The notes beneath the pieces are model-generated. The model did not search any database, was not told the origin of the DNA, and was given only the letters and a program-made list of their open reading frames with translations. A program made the translations under genes and the position numbers. Below are positions 35,112-44,200 of a stretch of 64,000 nucleotides of DNA, piece by piece. The stretch comes from Streptomyces sp. Mut1 (GTDB lineage: Bacteria > Actinomycetota > Actinomycetes > Streptomycetales > Streptomycetaceae): positions 3,476,501-3,540,500 of the forward strand of contig NZ_CP120997.1 in the NCBI RefSeq assembly GCF_030719295.1. The letters run 5' to 3'. Each line of letters opens with the position of its first letter. Positions within the stretch are counted from its first letter, which is position 1.

Positions 35112-36329
35112 TCAGCAGGCGAGATCTACAGCAGCGGTAGCGAAGTCGTCATTGCGCTGCCGAGACGCGCCGCTCTTCGCCTGCAGAACTTCAGCATCGA
35201 AGAGTCTGGAGGTCAGCGCCTCGGTCAGGGGTGGGGGCACGGCGTTGCCGATAATTACCTGAACCTCGGTGCGAGTCAACTCATAGCGAGGCTTGACCCT
35301 CTCGTCCACGAACTTGAAGTAGTCCGGGAAGCCCTGGATGCGCGCGGCCTCATGGGCGGTTAGGCATCGAGGAACAGCAGGGTGAACAAAGCGTCCGCGC
35401 CCCATCGTGGCAAATCCGCTGGTAATGGTCTGAGACGGACGATCCCACCATAGACGGCCATACATAGAGGTGTAATTGTGCTCGCCGCGGTGGCACTCGG
35501 GGCGCTCTCCGTTCGGCAAATTATGCTCATCATTCTCGAAGAGGTACTTCATACGCCGCTGATTGTCCGCGTTGGGTACGGCAGCTTCATCGAAGAATGA
35601 TTTGGCGGGAACGTCGAGCAGGTCACCGATCGCCCAACGCAGGTCATGCGGTACGGCAATGCGATCCTCGACCTTCAGCAAGTCAGCAGCCGAGAACCCA
35701 AAAGGCAGCGCGTCTTCGCGGATGGCCAGTAGTATGTGGCGCTTGCGTGTCTGAGCGACCCCGAGCTTGAGCAGGTCGATACGACCTGTGGCGACATCGT
35801 ATCCAAGCCTCTTGAGGTGAACGATGGCGCGGGAGACCACCTGCTGCTTGTCGTTGACAACGGCCAGCACGTTCTCAATGACGACTGCGCTAGGGCGCAA
35901 AACCTCTGCGGCCCGGGCCATACGCAGGTACAGCCGGTTCTTGGGATCATCGCGGCGGGTGTGGTTGTTGAGGTTGCTGTGCCCCTGACACGGTGGCCCG
36001 CCGATCAGGAGCTCTACCTCACCCACCGTGGATAGAGTCTTCTTCTCCTGAGCGGTCAACGAGGCGCCAAGGTCACCATCGAAGAAGGATTCGACGGTCC
36101 CCTGTTGGACGTTGGCCTTGGGAAAGTTTGCCTTGAAGACCTTGGTGGGGGCAGCCTCGAAGTCAACCGCGAGACGAACATCGAGCGAGACGTCATGCCT
36201 GTGCGCTGCCTGGGCAATACCGAGGGTGAGGCCACCGCAGCCGGCGAAGAGGTCCACGACTCGCAGGGAACCGAAACCCTCCTCAAACTTTGGCCGCCGC
36301 TTGGCCCGCAAGGGGTGTCGCTCACCCAC
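35112..36329 (-). CDS. C5-cytosine DNA methyltransferase
   Basis: About 405 aa from a GTG at 36329 preceded by GGGGG; an ATG at 36380 lacks an RBS. The C5-methyltransferase motifs are in order: I DLFAGCGGLTLG (28-33), IV GGPPCQGHS with catalytic Cys114, VI IENV (152-154), VIII QTRKRH (193-198), a short target-recognition region with MYGRLWWDRPSQTITSGF, the ARIQGFPDYFKF segment and X VIIGNAVPPPL. It methylates cytosine at C5 in an unknown sequence. No restriction endonuclease is adjacent. Instead it faces a DptFGH-like operon, with a Vsr gene at the far end. Confidence 0.9.
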   Translation of the reverse strand: MGERHPLRAKRRPKFEEGFGSLRVVDLFAGCGGLTLGIAQAAHRHDVSLDVRLAVDFEAAPTKVFKANFPKANVQQGTVESFFDGDLGASLTAQEKKTLSTVGEVELLIGGPPCQGHSNLNNHTRRDDPKNRLYLRMARAAEVLRPSAVVIENVLAVVNDKQQVVSRAIVHLKRLGYDVATGRIDLLKLGVAQTRKRHILLAIREDALPFGFSAADLLKVEDRIAVPHDLRWAIGDLLDVPAKSFFDEAAVPNADNQRRMKYLFENDEHNLPNGERPECHRGEHNYTSMYGRLWWDRPSQTITSGFATMGRGRFVHPAVPRCLTAHEAARIQGFPDYFKFVDERVKPRYELTRTEVQVIIGNAVPPPLTEALTSRLFDAEVLQAKSGASRQRNDDFATAAVDLAC

Positions 36330-36638
36330 GTGTGACCCCCATCTGCACTTGCTCGTAGAACCGGCGGAACGAGCGGTCATCGTACTCGATCAAGGGTGAT
36401 CACGTGCTGCGGACCGGCACCTACGCATCGACTGACGTGCCGTTCACATCGGTTCCGCAACCCCTGAACAAGCTCGTCAACGACCATCGCCCTGCGCCCC
36501 TGTTGCTCCTGCGGCCTAGGCGAGACCAACGCCTGCACACCTTCACGGGGACCGGAGTCAAGCCAGGAGAATTTTCAAGCCGAGTCACAACATTTGACCT
36601 ACTGTTGGGACTGCTGCACGCGTAGGTGACAGCGGGTT

Positions 36639-37529
36639 CTATGCAGCCAGGGCTGCGGGTGGGGTCATGATGGCTTCGTACTCGATGGGGGTCAATCGGG
36701 CCAGGCGTTTCTGACGCCGGCGTCGGTGGTAGGTGCGCTCGATCCAGGTGACGATGGCGATCCGCAGTTCCTGGCGGGTGGCCCAGGTGCGGCGGTCGAG
36801 GACGTTCTTCTGCAGCAGCGCGAAGAAGCTTTCCATGGCCGCGTTGTCGCCGGCGGCACCGACTCTGCCCATCGATCCGATCATGCTGTGACGTGCGAGA
36901 ACGGCAACGAACCTCCGGGAACGAAATTGCGACCCTCGGTCGGAATGCACGATGCATCCAGCGACCTGGCCGCGGCGGGCGACGGCGGATTCCAGGGCTT
37001 TGACGGCAAGGCTGGACTTCATCCGGGCGTCGATGGAGTAGCCCACGATGCGGCTGGAGTACACGTCCTTGACCGCGCACAGGTAGAGCTTGCCCTCGCC
37101 GGTGGCGTGCTCGGTGATGTCCGTCAGCCACAGCCGGTTCGGCCCGGCAGCAGTGAAGTCCCGCCGGACCCGGTCGTCGTGGACCGGCGGGCCGGCCTTG
37201 GTGTTCTTGCCTCGGCCTCGGCGTTTGCCGAACGCGCTCCACCAGCGGTTGTCGCGGCAGATCCGCCAGGCGGTCCGCTCGGCCATGGCCTCACCGGCCG
37301 CCCGGGCCTCGTCGGCCAGGAAACGGTGTCCGAACTCCGGGTCGTCGCGATGCGCGTCGAACAGGGCGTCGGCCCGGTATGCCTCGGCCCTCTCGGTGTC
37401 GGTGACCGGTGAAGCCAGCCACCGGTAGTAGGGCTGGCGGGCCAGATTGAGCACCCGGCACGTCACCGCCACCGGCACCCGGTCAGGGGCAGCGGCGGCG
37501 GCCAGCTCGCGGACGAGCGGGTACATCAT
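36639..37529 (-). CDS. IS3-family transposase OrfB (integrase core)
   Basis: A 296-aa DDE integrase with RLWLTDITEHATGEGKLYL (first Asp), CIVHSDRGSQF (second Asp) and DNAAMESFFALLQKN (Glu). It starts 4 nt inside orfA (ATGA), next to an AAAATG slippery-type stretch, so an OrfAB fusion by frameshifting is likely, as usual in this family. The frame is complete. Confidence 0.9.
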   Translation of the reverse strand: MMYPLVRELAAAAAPDRVPVAVTCRVLNLARQPYYRWLASPVTDTERAEAYRADALFDAHRDDPEFGHRFLADEARAAGEAMAERTAWRICRDNRWWSAFGKRRGRGKNTKAGPPVHDDRVRRDFTAAGPNRLWLTDITEHATGEGKLYLCAVKDVYSSRIVGYSIDARMKSSLAVKALESAVARRGQVAGCIVHSDRGSQFRSRRFVAVLARHSMIGSMGRVGAAGDNAAMESFFALLQKNVLDRRTWATRQELRIAIVTWIERTYHRRRRQKRLARLTPIEYEAIMTPPAALAA

Positions 37530-37822
37530 TTTGACGGCAGGTTCGCCTGCGACAGATACGCCGCAGCCCTGCGCAGTACCTCGTTCTCCTGCTCCAGGAG
37601 CCGGATGCGCTTACGGGCCTCGCGCAGCTCGGCCGACTCACCCGACACCGGCGCGGGCTTGGCGCCGCCCTCGTCGGTGTCGGCGCGGCGCAGCCACTTC
37701 GACAACGTGATCGGGTGGACGCCGAAGTCGGCGGCGATCTGTTCCAGCGTGACGCCGGGCTCGCGGTTGCGTGCGACCCGCACGACGTCCTCGCGGAACT
37801 CTTTCGGATACGGCTTGGGCAC
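37526..37822 (-). CDS. IS3-family transposase OrfA
   Basis: A 98-aa protein starting MPKPYPKEFREDVVRVARNR, with a helix-turn-helix (VTLEQIAADFGVHPITLSKW) and a C-terminal leucine-zipper-like helix (REARKRIRLLEQENEVLRRA). It binds the IS ends and is the partner of OrfB. Confidence 0.9.
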   Translation of the reverse strand: MPKPYPKEFREDVVRVARNREPGVTLEQIAADFGVHPITLSKWLRRADTDEGGAKPAPVSGESAELREARKRIRLLEQENEVLRRAAAYLSQANLPSK

Positions 37823-37950
37823 TGCAACATCCTTCCAGGCCGCCTCTCAGCAAGCCAGGTCAGGTGTCACCTATCCGTGCAGCAGTCCCGTCAGACCAAC
37901 TGGCAGCTAAAATTCTGCAGCTCCGAGCTCGCTCGACGAAGGACAGCAGC

Positions 37951-39783
37951 ATGCCGCTAGAGGTCAACAAGCACGTCGACCGGATTCGTCGTTACCAGCC
38001 GTTCGACGTCGCCACCTCTGAGATGGTCTATGAGACGCAGGCAGACTGGACACAGCCACAGTTCCCGGTCGTGACACTGGACTACCTGCTGAACGTCATC
38101 GAGCGACAGGCCACGAAGACCATCGTTCTCACCGGAGACGCCGGGCATGGCAAGACGAGCCTGTGCGCCAGCCTTCTGGGCAAACTGCGGGCCGGTGACG
38201 AGCCGATCACGCCAGATGTCCGGAAGGCGGTCTTCCTCAGCCTGTCCGAGGCAAAAGGCGCGAGCCGCCCTGTCGGCCGGACCCGTAGCGGACGCCCGCT
38301 GTACATCCTCAGCGATCTGAGCGAGCTCAGCCCGCAGGCCGGTGCTCACAAGCTCGTGGAGCTTCTCGACCCTCCGGACAAAGGCATCGCGATCATCTGC
38401 GCGAACGAGGGCCAACTACGCAAGTGCGTCGCCGAGGATGACAACCTTGGCAAAGCTGGCACGGGACGTGCCAAGGTTCTGGTGCAGACCCTCACGGAGG
38501 GCATAGTTCGCGGGCAGGTCAGTGATTCTGATGGTGCAGTGACCGTCATCAACCTCAACTACCAGTCCGTAGCGGCGGACGGTTCCAACGGCGGGCTCAT
38601 CCCTTGGGTCCTGAAGCAGTGGACAACGACCCAGTCATCGCGGTGGAAGCGGTGCGAAACCTGTGATGCACGCACGGTCTGCCCGATTCTGGCCAACCGC
38701 AACGAACTGAGTGATCCCACCCGCGGGCCTCAGCGGCGGGCCGCGATCCGGGACATGTTCGCTGCGGCCGAGCGGACCGGGGCCGTAATCACCACACGTC
38801 AGGCACTGTCGGTCACCAGCTACATGCTCACCGGCGGCCTGTCCTGCGATGACGTCCACACCAGGTACCAGCGATCGCATTCGAACCGGCAGTGGCAAGC
38901 TCCCCACCTGTACCACCAAGCGCTCTTCGGCGACCGGTTGAGCCAGCAACAGCGCCACCTGGTTCCTGCCTTCTTCGCGCTACGGAAGTTGGACCCGGGC
39001 CGGGTCTCCCGTCGCCAGGTCGACGACCGGCTGGACCCAGACACGGCAGGCGACTTCCCTCCCGCGGACGCCAGCAGCTACCTGCAGAAGGTCCGCACGA
39101 ATCGGGACGCCCAGAAGCAGGCCGAACAGTTGCGGGGCCTGTACACGTTCCTGCGGCGAGCCGACTTCTTCAACAGTGACGACGACACGGACCGTTTCGC
39201 CCGCATGGGTCTGCAGGCCGGAGACGACTTTGTGCGTGTCCAGGACAAGAACCGGGACCCGGCAGACACCAGAGTGCGAGACCTATTTCTCAAGGGTCTG
39301 GAGGCCGTCCAGGGCATTCACCGGGCAGCGAGCAACCCTGACTTCTTCGTACTTGACCCCGCCTTCTTCACACACCGCGCCCGCGCGGCCGTGGTCTCCC
39401 GGCGAGTGCCCAGCAAGGGCGTCGAGGTGGTCGACCAGGTCACCCAGTGGCAAAGGGAAGCCGGCACGAGCACCACCCCCGAGATGCGGAACGCCGTCGA
39501 GTGGCTCAACCGGGCCATCTACATCCGTATCCCAGCCGTCGCCCCTGACCAGGACGCAGTCTCGGTGGAAGCGGACCTCCTGCGTTTCGAGTTGTTGACG
39601 CGGTGGGCCGCGGGCCTGCGCAGCGAGGTGCAGCACGAGGCAGAGATCCGCGGCCTGAGTGGATCCCTGGCTGAGCTGGCTGACTCGTCGAACAAGGACG
39701 ACGAGATCCAGGTACTGGTGGGCAACGTCATGCAAAAACTCATGATCGACGTCGGCGACAAGATCAGGTCGGTGCGTGCGTAA
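37951..39783 (+). CDS. DptF/DndF-like ATPase of a three-gene restriction operon
   Basis: A 610-aa protein from the ATG at 37951, which has a GAAGGA site; an upstream extension of the frame runs into the IS3 repeat and is not real. P-loop VLTGDAGHGKTS at residues 59-70, Walker B LYILSDLSE (Asp122) and a sensor-like ICANEGQLR near 150. A cysteine cluster KRCETCDARTVCPILANRNE (Cys235, 238, 244) could bind zinc. Size, motif order and coupling to two further genes of about 480 and 1680 aa match the DNA-phosphorothioation restriction proteins DptF/G/H. Homology is judged by eye, so a relative rather than a true orthologue is possible. Confidence 0.6.
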   Translation: MPLEVNKHVDRIRRYQPFDVATSEMVYETQADWTQPQFPVVTLDYLLNVIERQATKTIVLTGDAGHGKTSLCASLLGKLRAGDEPITPDVRKAVFLSLSEAKGASRPVGRTRSGRPLYILSDLSELSPQAGAHKLVELLDPPDKGIAIICANEGQLRKCVAEDDNLGKAGTGRAKVLVQTLTEGIVRGQVSDSDGAVTVINLNYQSVAADGSNGGLIPWVLKQWTTTQSSRWKRCETCDARTVCPILANRNELSDPTRGPQRRAAIRDMFAAAERTGAVITTRQALSVTSYMLTGGLSCDDVHTRYQRSHSNRQWQAPHLYHQALFGDRLSQQQRHLVPAFFALRKLDPGRVSRRQVDDRLDPDTAGDFPPADASSYLQKVRTNRDAQKQAEQLRGLYTFLRRADFFNSDDDTDRFARMGLQAGDDFVRVQDKNRDPADTRVRDLFLKGLEAVQGIHRAASNPDFFVLDPAFFTHRARAAVVSRRVPSKGVEVVDQVTQWQREAGTSTTPEMRNAVEWLNRAIYIRIPAVAPDQDAVSVEADLLRFELLTRWAAGLRSEVQHEAEIRGLSGSLAELADSSNKDDEIQVLVGNVMQKLMIDVGDKIRSVRA

Positions 39784-41222
39784 TGGCTGATCGTTCCAAG
39801 GCCGAGGTCGTCCTTCGCCTCTTTGGGGTGAATCTCGAACAGCAGGGCCGCGGTTTCTACATCCCGCTTGAGATGCTCGCGATCGCCCGCGGCGTCTACC
39901 TGGCGCATCAGGAAGACCCGGAGCAGTTCGCAGGGCTCCTGGACAACGGAGCCGGCACGGCTTACAAGAGAACCTCGCACGACCTGGCCCGGCGAATCGC
40001 GACCAAGGCCCGCATAGTCGAGGGCGCTGAAGAACTCGGCAAGGCCGTCGAGCTGGACTCTCCCGAGACGATGGAAACGCTCCACGCCCTGTTCTCCTCC
40101 CTGTTGGTTGAGATCCCAGGGCGTCGCAGCCAGCCCAGTTGGTTCGGCGCGCACATCTATCCGTTCGTCGGTGAGCTCATCCACTACGACGCAGTCGAAC
40201 GACGAGTCAAGCAAATCGATGCCAAGAAGAGCGCTAAGAAGCGCAAGCAGGCCACCAAAGTCGCTGTCGGAATCAACGCTCCTAGTATCGAGCGCTACCT
40301 CTTTCGCGATGGTGGGAGTTGGGCCTACAAAGCCCTTCGTGCCGACCTCGATCCTGACCGCAAGGAAGCGACCCGGAAGGGCCTGAGCGACCTCGTGCAG
40401 GACAGCGAAACCCCGCTGGGCAATCTCGCCAAGGCCCTCAGCGCGCACGACTTCGACTACGACGAAGCTCCCGTGGAGGGCTCAGACACAGAAATCGAGC
40501 TGTATGAGGAGCTCAGCCCGTGGCCTGATCTGCTGAGGGAGGGGACCTGCAACATCGTCACTCGGATCGCTACGGTCCCGAGGGCCAAGCGCACTGAGAG
40601 CCTCATGCACTGGGTCCCCTACTGCTTGGCACGCCATCAGCTCCACCTCGCACGCACCAAGCTCGGTGCCACCAACCGCGAGTCGATCCTGTTGGACTTC
40701 GGCAACGAGGCAACCCCGCTGCGCAGGGAGTCGCAGAAGAACCTCGCTGGCTTCCGCAACGACATCGTCAAAGCTATCAATGTCCAGGCCCAGGTAATGA
40801 TCGGCGAAGCCGAAGGCGACGAGGGTAAAAAACGCCGTTACGAGAGATTCTTGAAGGAAGGCGGCACCGCGGTCGCCTCACCCCGAGCGTTCTTCAGCGA
40901 GACTCTCGCCGCTGTTGGAGCCTTGAACGCGACAGCCGGGCGCCGACACTTCACCATGAAGCCCCCGATGCTCGAGGCTCTGGTCTCCGCCACCGTCGCT
41001 CAGGAAGCGGAGATGGAGTTCGACAAGTTCTGCACGCTGTTGTACGAGAGGTATGGGCTTGTGATGGAGGACAAGGTCGCGGCAACGAGCCCGTTGGCCT
41101 ACGAGGTCGACCCATCGGTCCTTGACCACAATGGCAAGGCGTTCCGGGAGAAACTCGCCGCTATTGGTCTGCTCACTCAATATTCAGATGCAACCAGCAT
41201 GGTTCGAGGGGAGCCCCGGTGA
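39783..41222 (+). CDS. DptG/DndG-like middle protein of the three-gene operon
   Basis: A 479-aa soluble protein without a P-loop, signal peptide or transmembrane segment. A Lys-rich stretch lies near residue 145 (QIDAKKSAKKRKQATK). The C-terminus has a compact helical module, PPMLEALVSATVAQEAEMEF and FCTLLYERYGLVMED, ending AFREKLAAIGLLTQYSDATS, of a kind I associate with partners of HerA/FtsK-type ATPases in defence loci. Start and stop overlap both neighbours (TAATG upstream, GTGA downstream). The DptG assignment rests on size and position; on sequence alone I could not name it. Confidence 0.55.
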   Translation: MADRSKAEVVLRLFGVNLEQQGRGFYIPLEMLAIARGVYLAHQEDPEQFAGLLDNGAGTAYKRTSHDLARRIATKARIVEGAEELGKAVELDSPETMETLHALFSSLLVEIPGRRSQPSWFGAHIYPFVGELIHYDAVERRVKQIDAKKSAKKRKQATKVAVGINAPSIERYLFRDGGSWAYKALRADLDPDRKEATRKGLSDLVQDSETPLGNLAKALSAHDFDYDEAPVEGSDTEIELYEELSPWPDLLREGTCNIVTRIATVPRAKRTESLMHWVPYCLARHQLHLARTKLGATNRESILLDFGNEATPLRRESQKNLAGFRNDIVKAINVQAQVMIGEAEGDEGKKRRYERFLKEGGTAVASPRAFFSETLAAVGALNATAGRRHFTMKPPMLEALVSATVAQEAEMEFDKFCTLLYERYGLVMEDKVAATSPLAYEVDPSVLDHNGKAFREKLAAIGLLTQYSDATSMVRGEPR

Positions 41223-44200
41223 CCGACAGCAGCATCCGAGCGCTCGGTCGGTTCGTCGCCGACGAAGCACTCCGCAAGGTCACTGAGGCCAACGGGGCCC
41301 GCGCCGTCCTGCGCGTCAGCGGCTTCGACCGACCGACCGTGGCCGAGGCTCTCCGCCGCACTGCCCGTCAGCTGTTGGGCTCGCCGGACCGTCAGGTTGT
41401 CGTCAAGGTCGGCACCTCAGAGCCAATCGAAGGTGTCCCTGCTGACTACCTGTTGGAACCGCAGGACCAGCTGACCAAGTGGCGAAATTCAGGACAGGGC
41501 AGGGCGGTGTTGCTCTTCGAGTGGGGACAGTCTCCGGACGCACAGGGGCTGGCGGCCATGAACGCCCTGAACGATGCCACGATCCTGGGCAACTACCATG
41601 ACTCCTCCGGCGAGCGTGGGTTCGACAGATTCATGGCGGAAGCATGGCGGGAAGCTGGGGGTATCGGCACTGTTCCAGCCGCGATGGGCACCGTTTTGCC
41701 GGCGATCTGGGGTGCCGTCACCGATGAGGAGCCCCGGTCCTTGCACCGCTGGGCAGCCTTCCTGGTCGACACTGCGCAGAAGGTCGCAGCAACTCAGGTC
41801 CGCACCCCTGACGTGGTCTACCCGGAGATCTCTGCTGCCCTGCCGGCTCTTGATCTCTTCCCAGACCGAGGACTCTTCGTCAAGCCCGCCGCGCTGCCCA
41901 CTCGGATCAAGAAGAACGTCTCGGTAAGTGCCTTCAAGCAGCCCACGGGCAAGGAGATCACCGAGGACGACCTGATAGACCGCATAAGCGCGACCGAGTT
42001 CAGTGCGGAGTCCTTGGACCACGTCGGCACGGACTCCGAGACTGCCAAGGAGCTCATGCGCGGCCTCGTACTCAACCTCAATCGCAGTGGCTCCACTCCG
42101 CAGGATTCTCGTCAGTTGCGCCGAGAGCAGGACCTGACCCTCTGGCTGGAAGTCTTCGAGCAGAAGTCCAAGAAGATCGGCCTGGGCCAGCAGGTCCGGC
42201 AGGAGATCGAGAAGGCCGACGCAGATCGGGTCGACGAGTTCGACGCCATGGTGATCGAAGATGCACTCGACCTCGGAGATCAGGAAGCCGCACAGCGTTT
42301 CCTTGACGAGGCTCCTATCGGCGGGGCGGAGCCTCTGGCCGACCTGCTGTCCAAGCGGTCGCGCCGCAAAGTCGAGAAGCTTGCCTTTCCGGACTCTCAG
42401 TTCGTCCAGGACCCACTGCGTGCCCTGTTGCGCGAGCTGACCTACTTCTCCGATGAAGAGGAAGGCTCCGTCGTCGTCGGGCTGGAAGGCAACCAGGAAG
42501 TTGGGCGGTGGAGCCGTTGGCTCTTTGCTTTCCTGTACGCCAACACCCTGGATGACATCCGGGAATCCACCGGTCTTCGCCTGACTCTGGACGTCAAGAA
42601 GTGCCTGTTGGACCTGACCAAGCCGCCCCTCCCGGAGGAGGACGAGCCGTTCGATCCGAACACGGAGTGGGCCCCGCTGCGCATCCTGGTCGAGATGGAC
42701 GGCGCCCAGCGACGCTTTCGCTGGGACCCTCTTGGCATCCCGGGGCAGATCGCGCTGGCGGCTCTCATACACGGCTGGCAAACTCCCCCTGGCCAGACCG
42801 GTAAGTTGACCTTTGACACCTTCCTCGAAAGGTTCAATGACCCCCGGCAGTGGCAGGCCGACGAACCCTTGCCTGTTTCCGAATCGCAGTTTGCCAGTCA
42901 GCTGGAGCGCCTCAGGCTGGAGCATTTCAGCCGCTTCTGCGACGGGCTTGACGCCGGGAAGATCAACGATTACGTACGCGAGTGGGAAGGCGTGCTCCGC
43001 GAAGCTCGCACCACCCTGGTTCCCGACAACGCTCCGAACGCAGACCTCGAGGCTGTCGTCCTGACCGATGTTGTCGGGCTTGCCGACCACCGCATGATGA
43101 TGCTGGCCACTCACCCGCTGAAGCTGCGCTGGCTGGCAAAGAACTACGAGGAGGCTGCTGACAGCATCGAGACCGCCCTGAACAAGGAGGGAGGTCTGAG
43201 CCTCAACCAGGAAAACGAGGAGCTCTTCTTCGACGCCATTGACCGTATCTCCCCACACGGGACACCTGCTGTCCTCGTCGGCCCCGGCGGCACTATTGCC
43301 ATTCCGATGCGAGAGTCAGCCGGGCACGAGGAGTACGCACCGGTCCGCTACGGCGGAAACGAGTCCAAGGACTGGCTCTCCAGCGTCGACGAGACCGCGA
43401 TCGACGAGATGGTCCGCGTCATCACCGACTACCTGACGACCTACCCCCACAAGCTTGATGGGCTGCGCGTACTGCTTCTGGACCGCAACGGCGACCCTGT
43501 CCTACCGATGCGCGTGGCCAAGCAGATGCGGGCCAAGAACCCTCGTCTGAAAGTTGATCTGGTTGTACTGGCTCCGCAGGCCACCCACCACGAGATCATC
43601 CAGGGTTTCGACCTGCAGTTCTCCGGTACGGAGATGTCCGACGACAGCTTCCTGCCCGACGTCCAACTGATCCTTCAGGCATGGGAGCCCGACCAGGAAG
43701 CAGACCTGTCAGGGCTGGAGGACACCATCGACCTCGCTCTGGCGCCGGCACTGTTCGGCACGCAGACCAGTATGAAGGAGAGCACCAAGAAGGAGTCCCT
43801 GTCGGGCTACTTCAACCCCTGGAAGCACCCAGCCTCACACAACCTGGCTCAGACCAGCGAGAACGTCGTGAGAGCGCTGTTGCCTGAGACCGCCGACGAA
43901 ACTCTTGAGTCCTGGTCGACCTTGTGCGTGCGCTACGACCGCCGTTCCCCGGTCTCCCGGGAGAGCGTCGACGGCATCGACTACTTCGAGATGCAGGTGC
44001 AGTTCGACCAGCACCAGAACCTGTTCGAGACCCTGCACCGTGTGGCCCACTGGGTCGTCACTCTCGACAGCTTCATCGGCCGTGAGCAAATCGACGCCCT
44101 GCGCAACCGCCCTGACGTCATCCTCGTCAAGCCCAGCGTCGGCAAGAACGAGTCCTACACCCTCATTGTCAGCTCGCAGACCGGTCGGCAGTTCGTCGTT

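Larger units (their letters stand above)
36607..37889. mobile_element. IS3-family insertion sequence (1283 bp)
   Basis: The terminal inverted repeats are 36607-36631 and 37865-37889: GGGACTGCTGCACG-N2-TAGGTGACA, 25 bp differing only at the two central bases. Inside are overlapping orfA and orfB on the minus strand. The flanking bases (gtt/gtc) do not form a clear target duplication. The element lies between the divergent C5-methyltransferase and DptF-like genes and ends 61 bp before the latter's start codon. Confidence 0.9.

Noticed and set aside
36404..36625. A 73-codon open frame beside the methyltransferase
   Set aside because: It runs into the IS3 inverted repeat and has no RBS and no recognisable features.
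37771..37950. N-terminal extension of the DptF-like frame
   Set aside because: These codons read through the IS3 inverted repeat and orfA antisense; the ATG at 37951 has a good ribosome-binding site.
41489..43258. A 589-codon open frame on the - strand
   Set aside because: It is the antisense shadow of the DptH-like gene, with no start context and no protein features.
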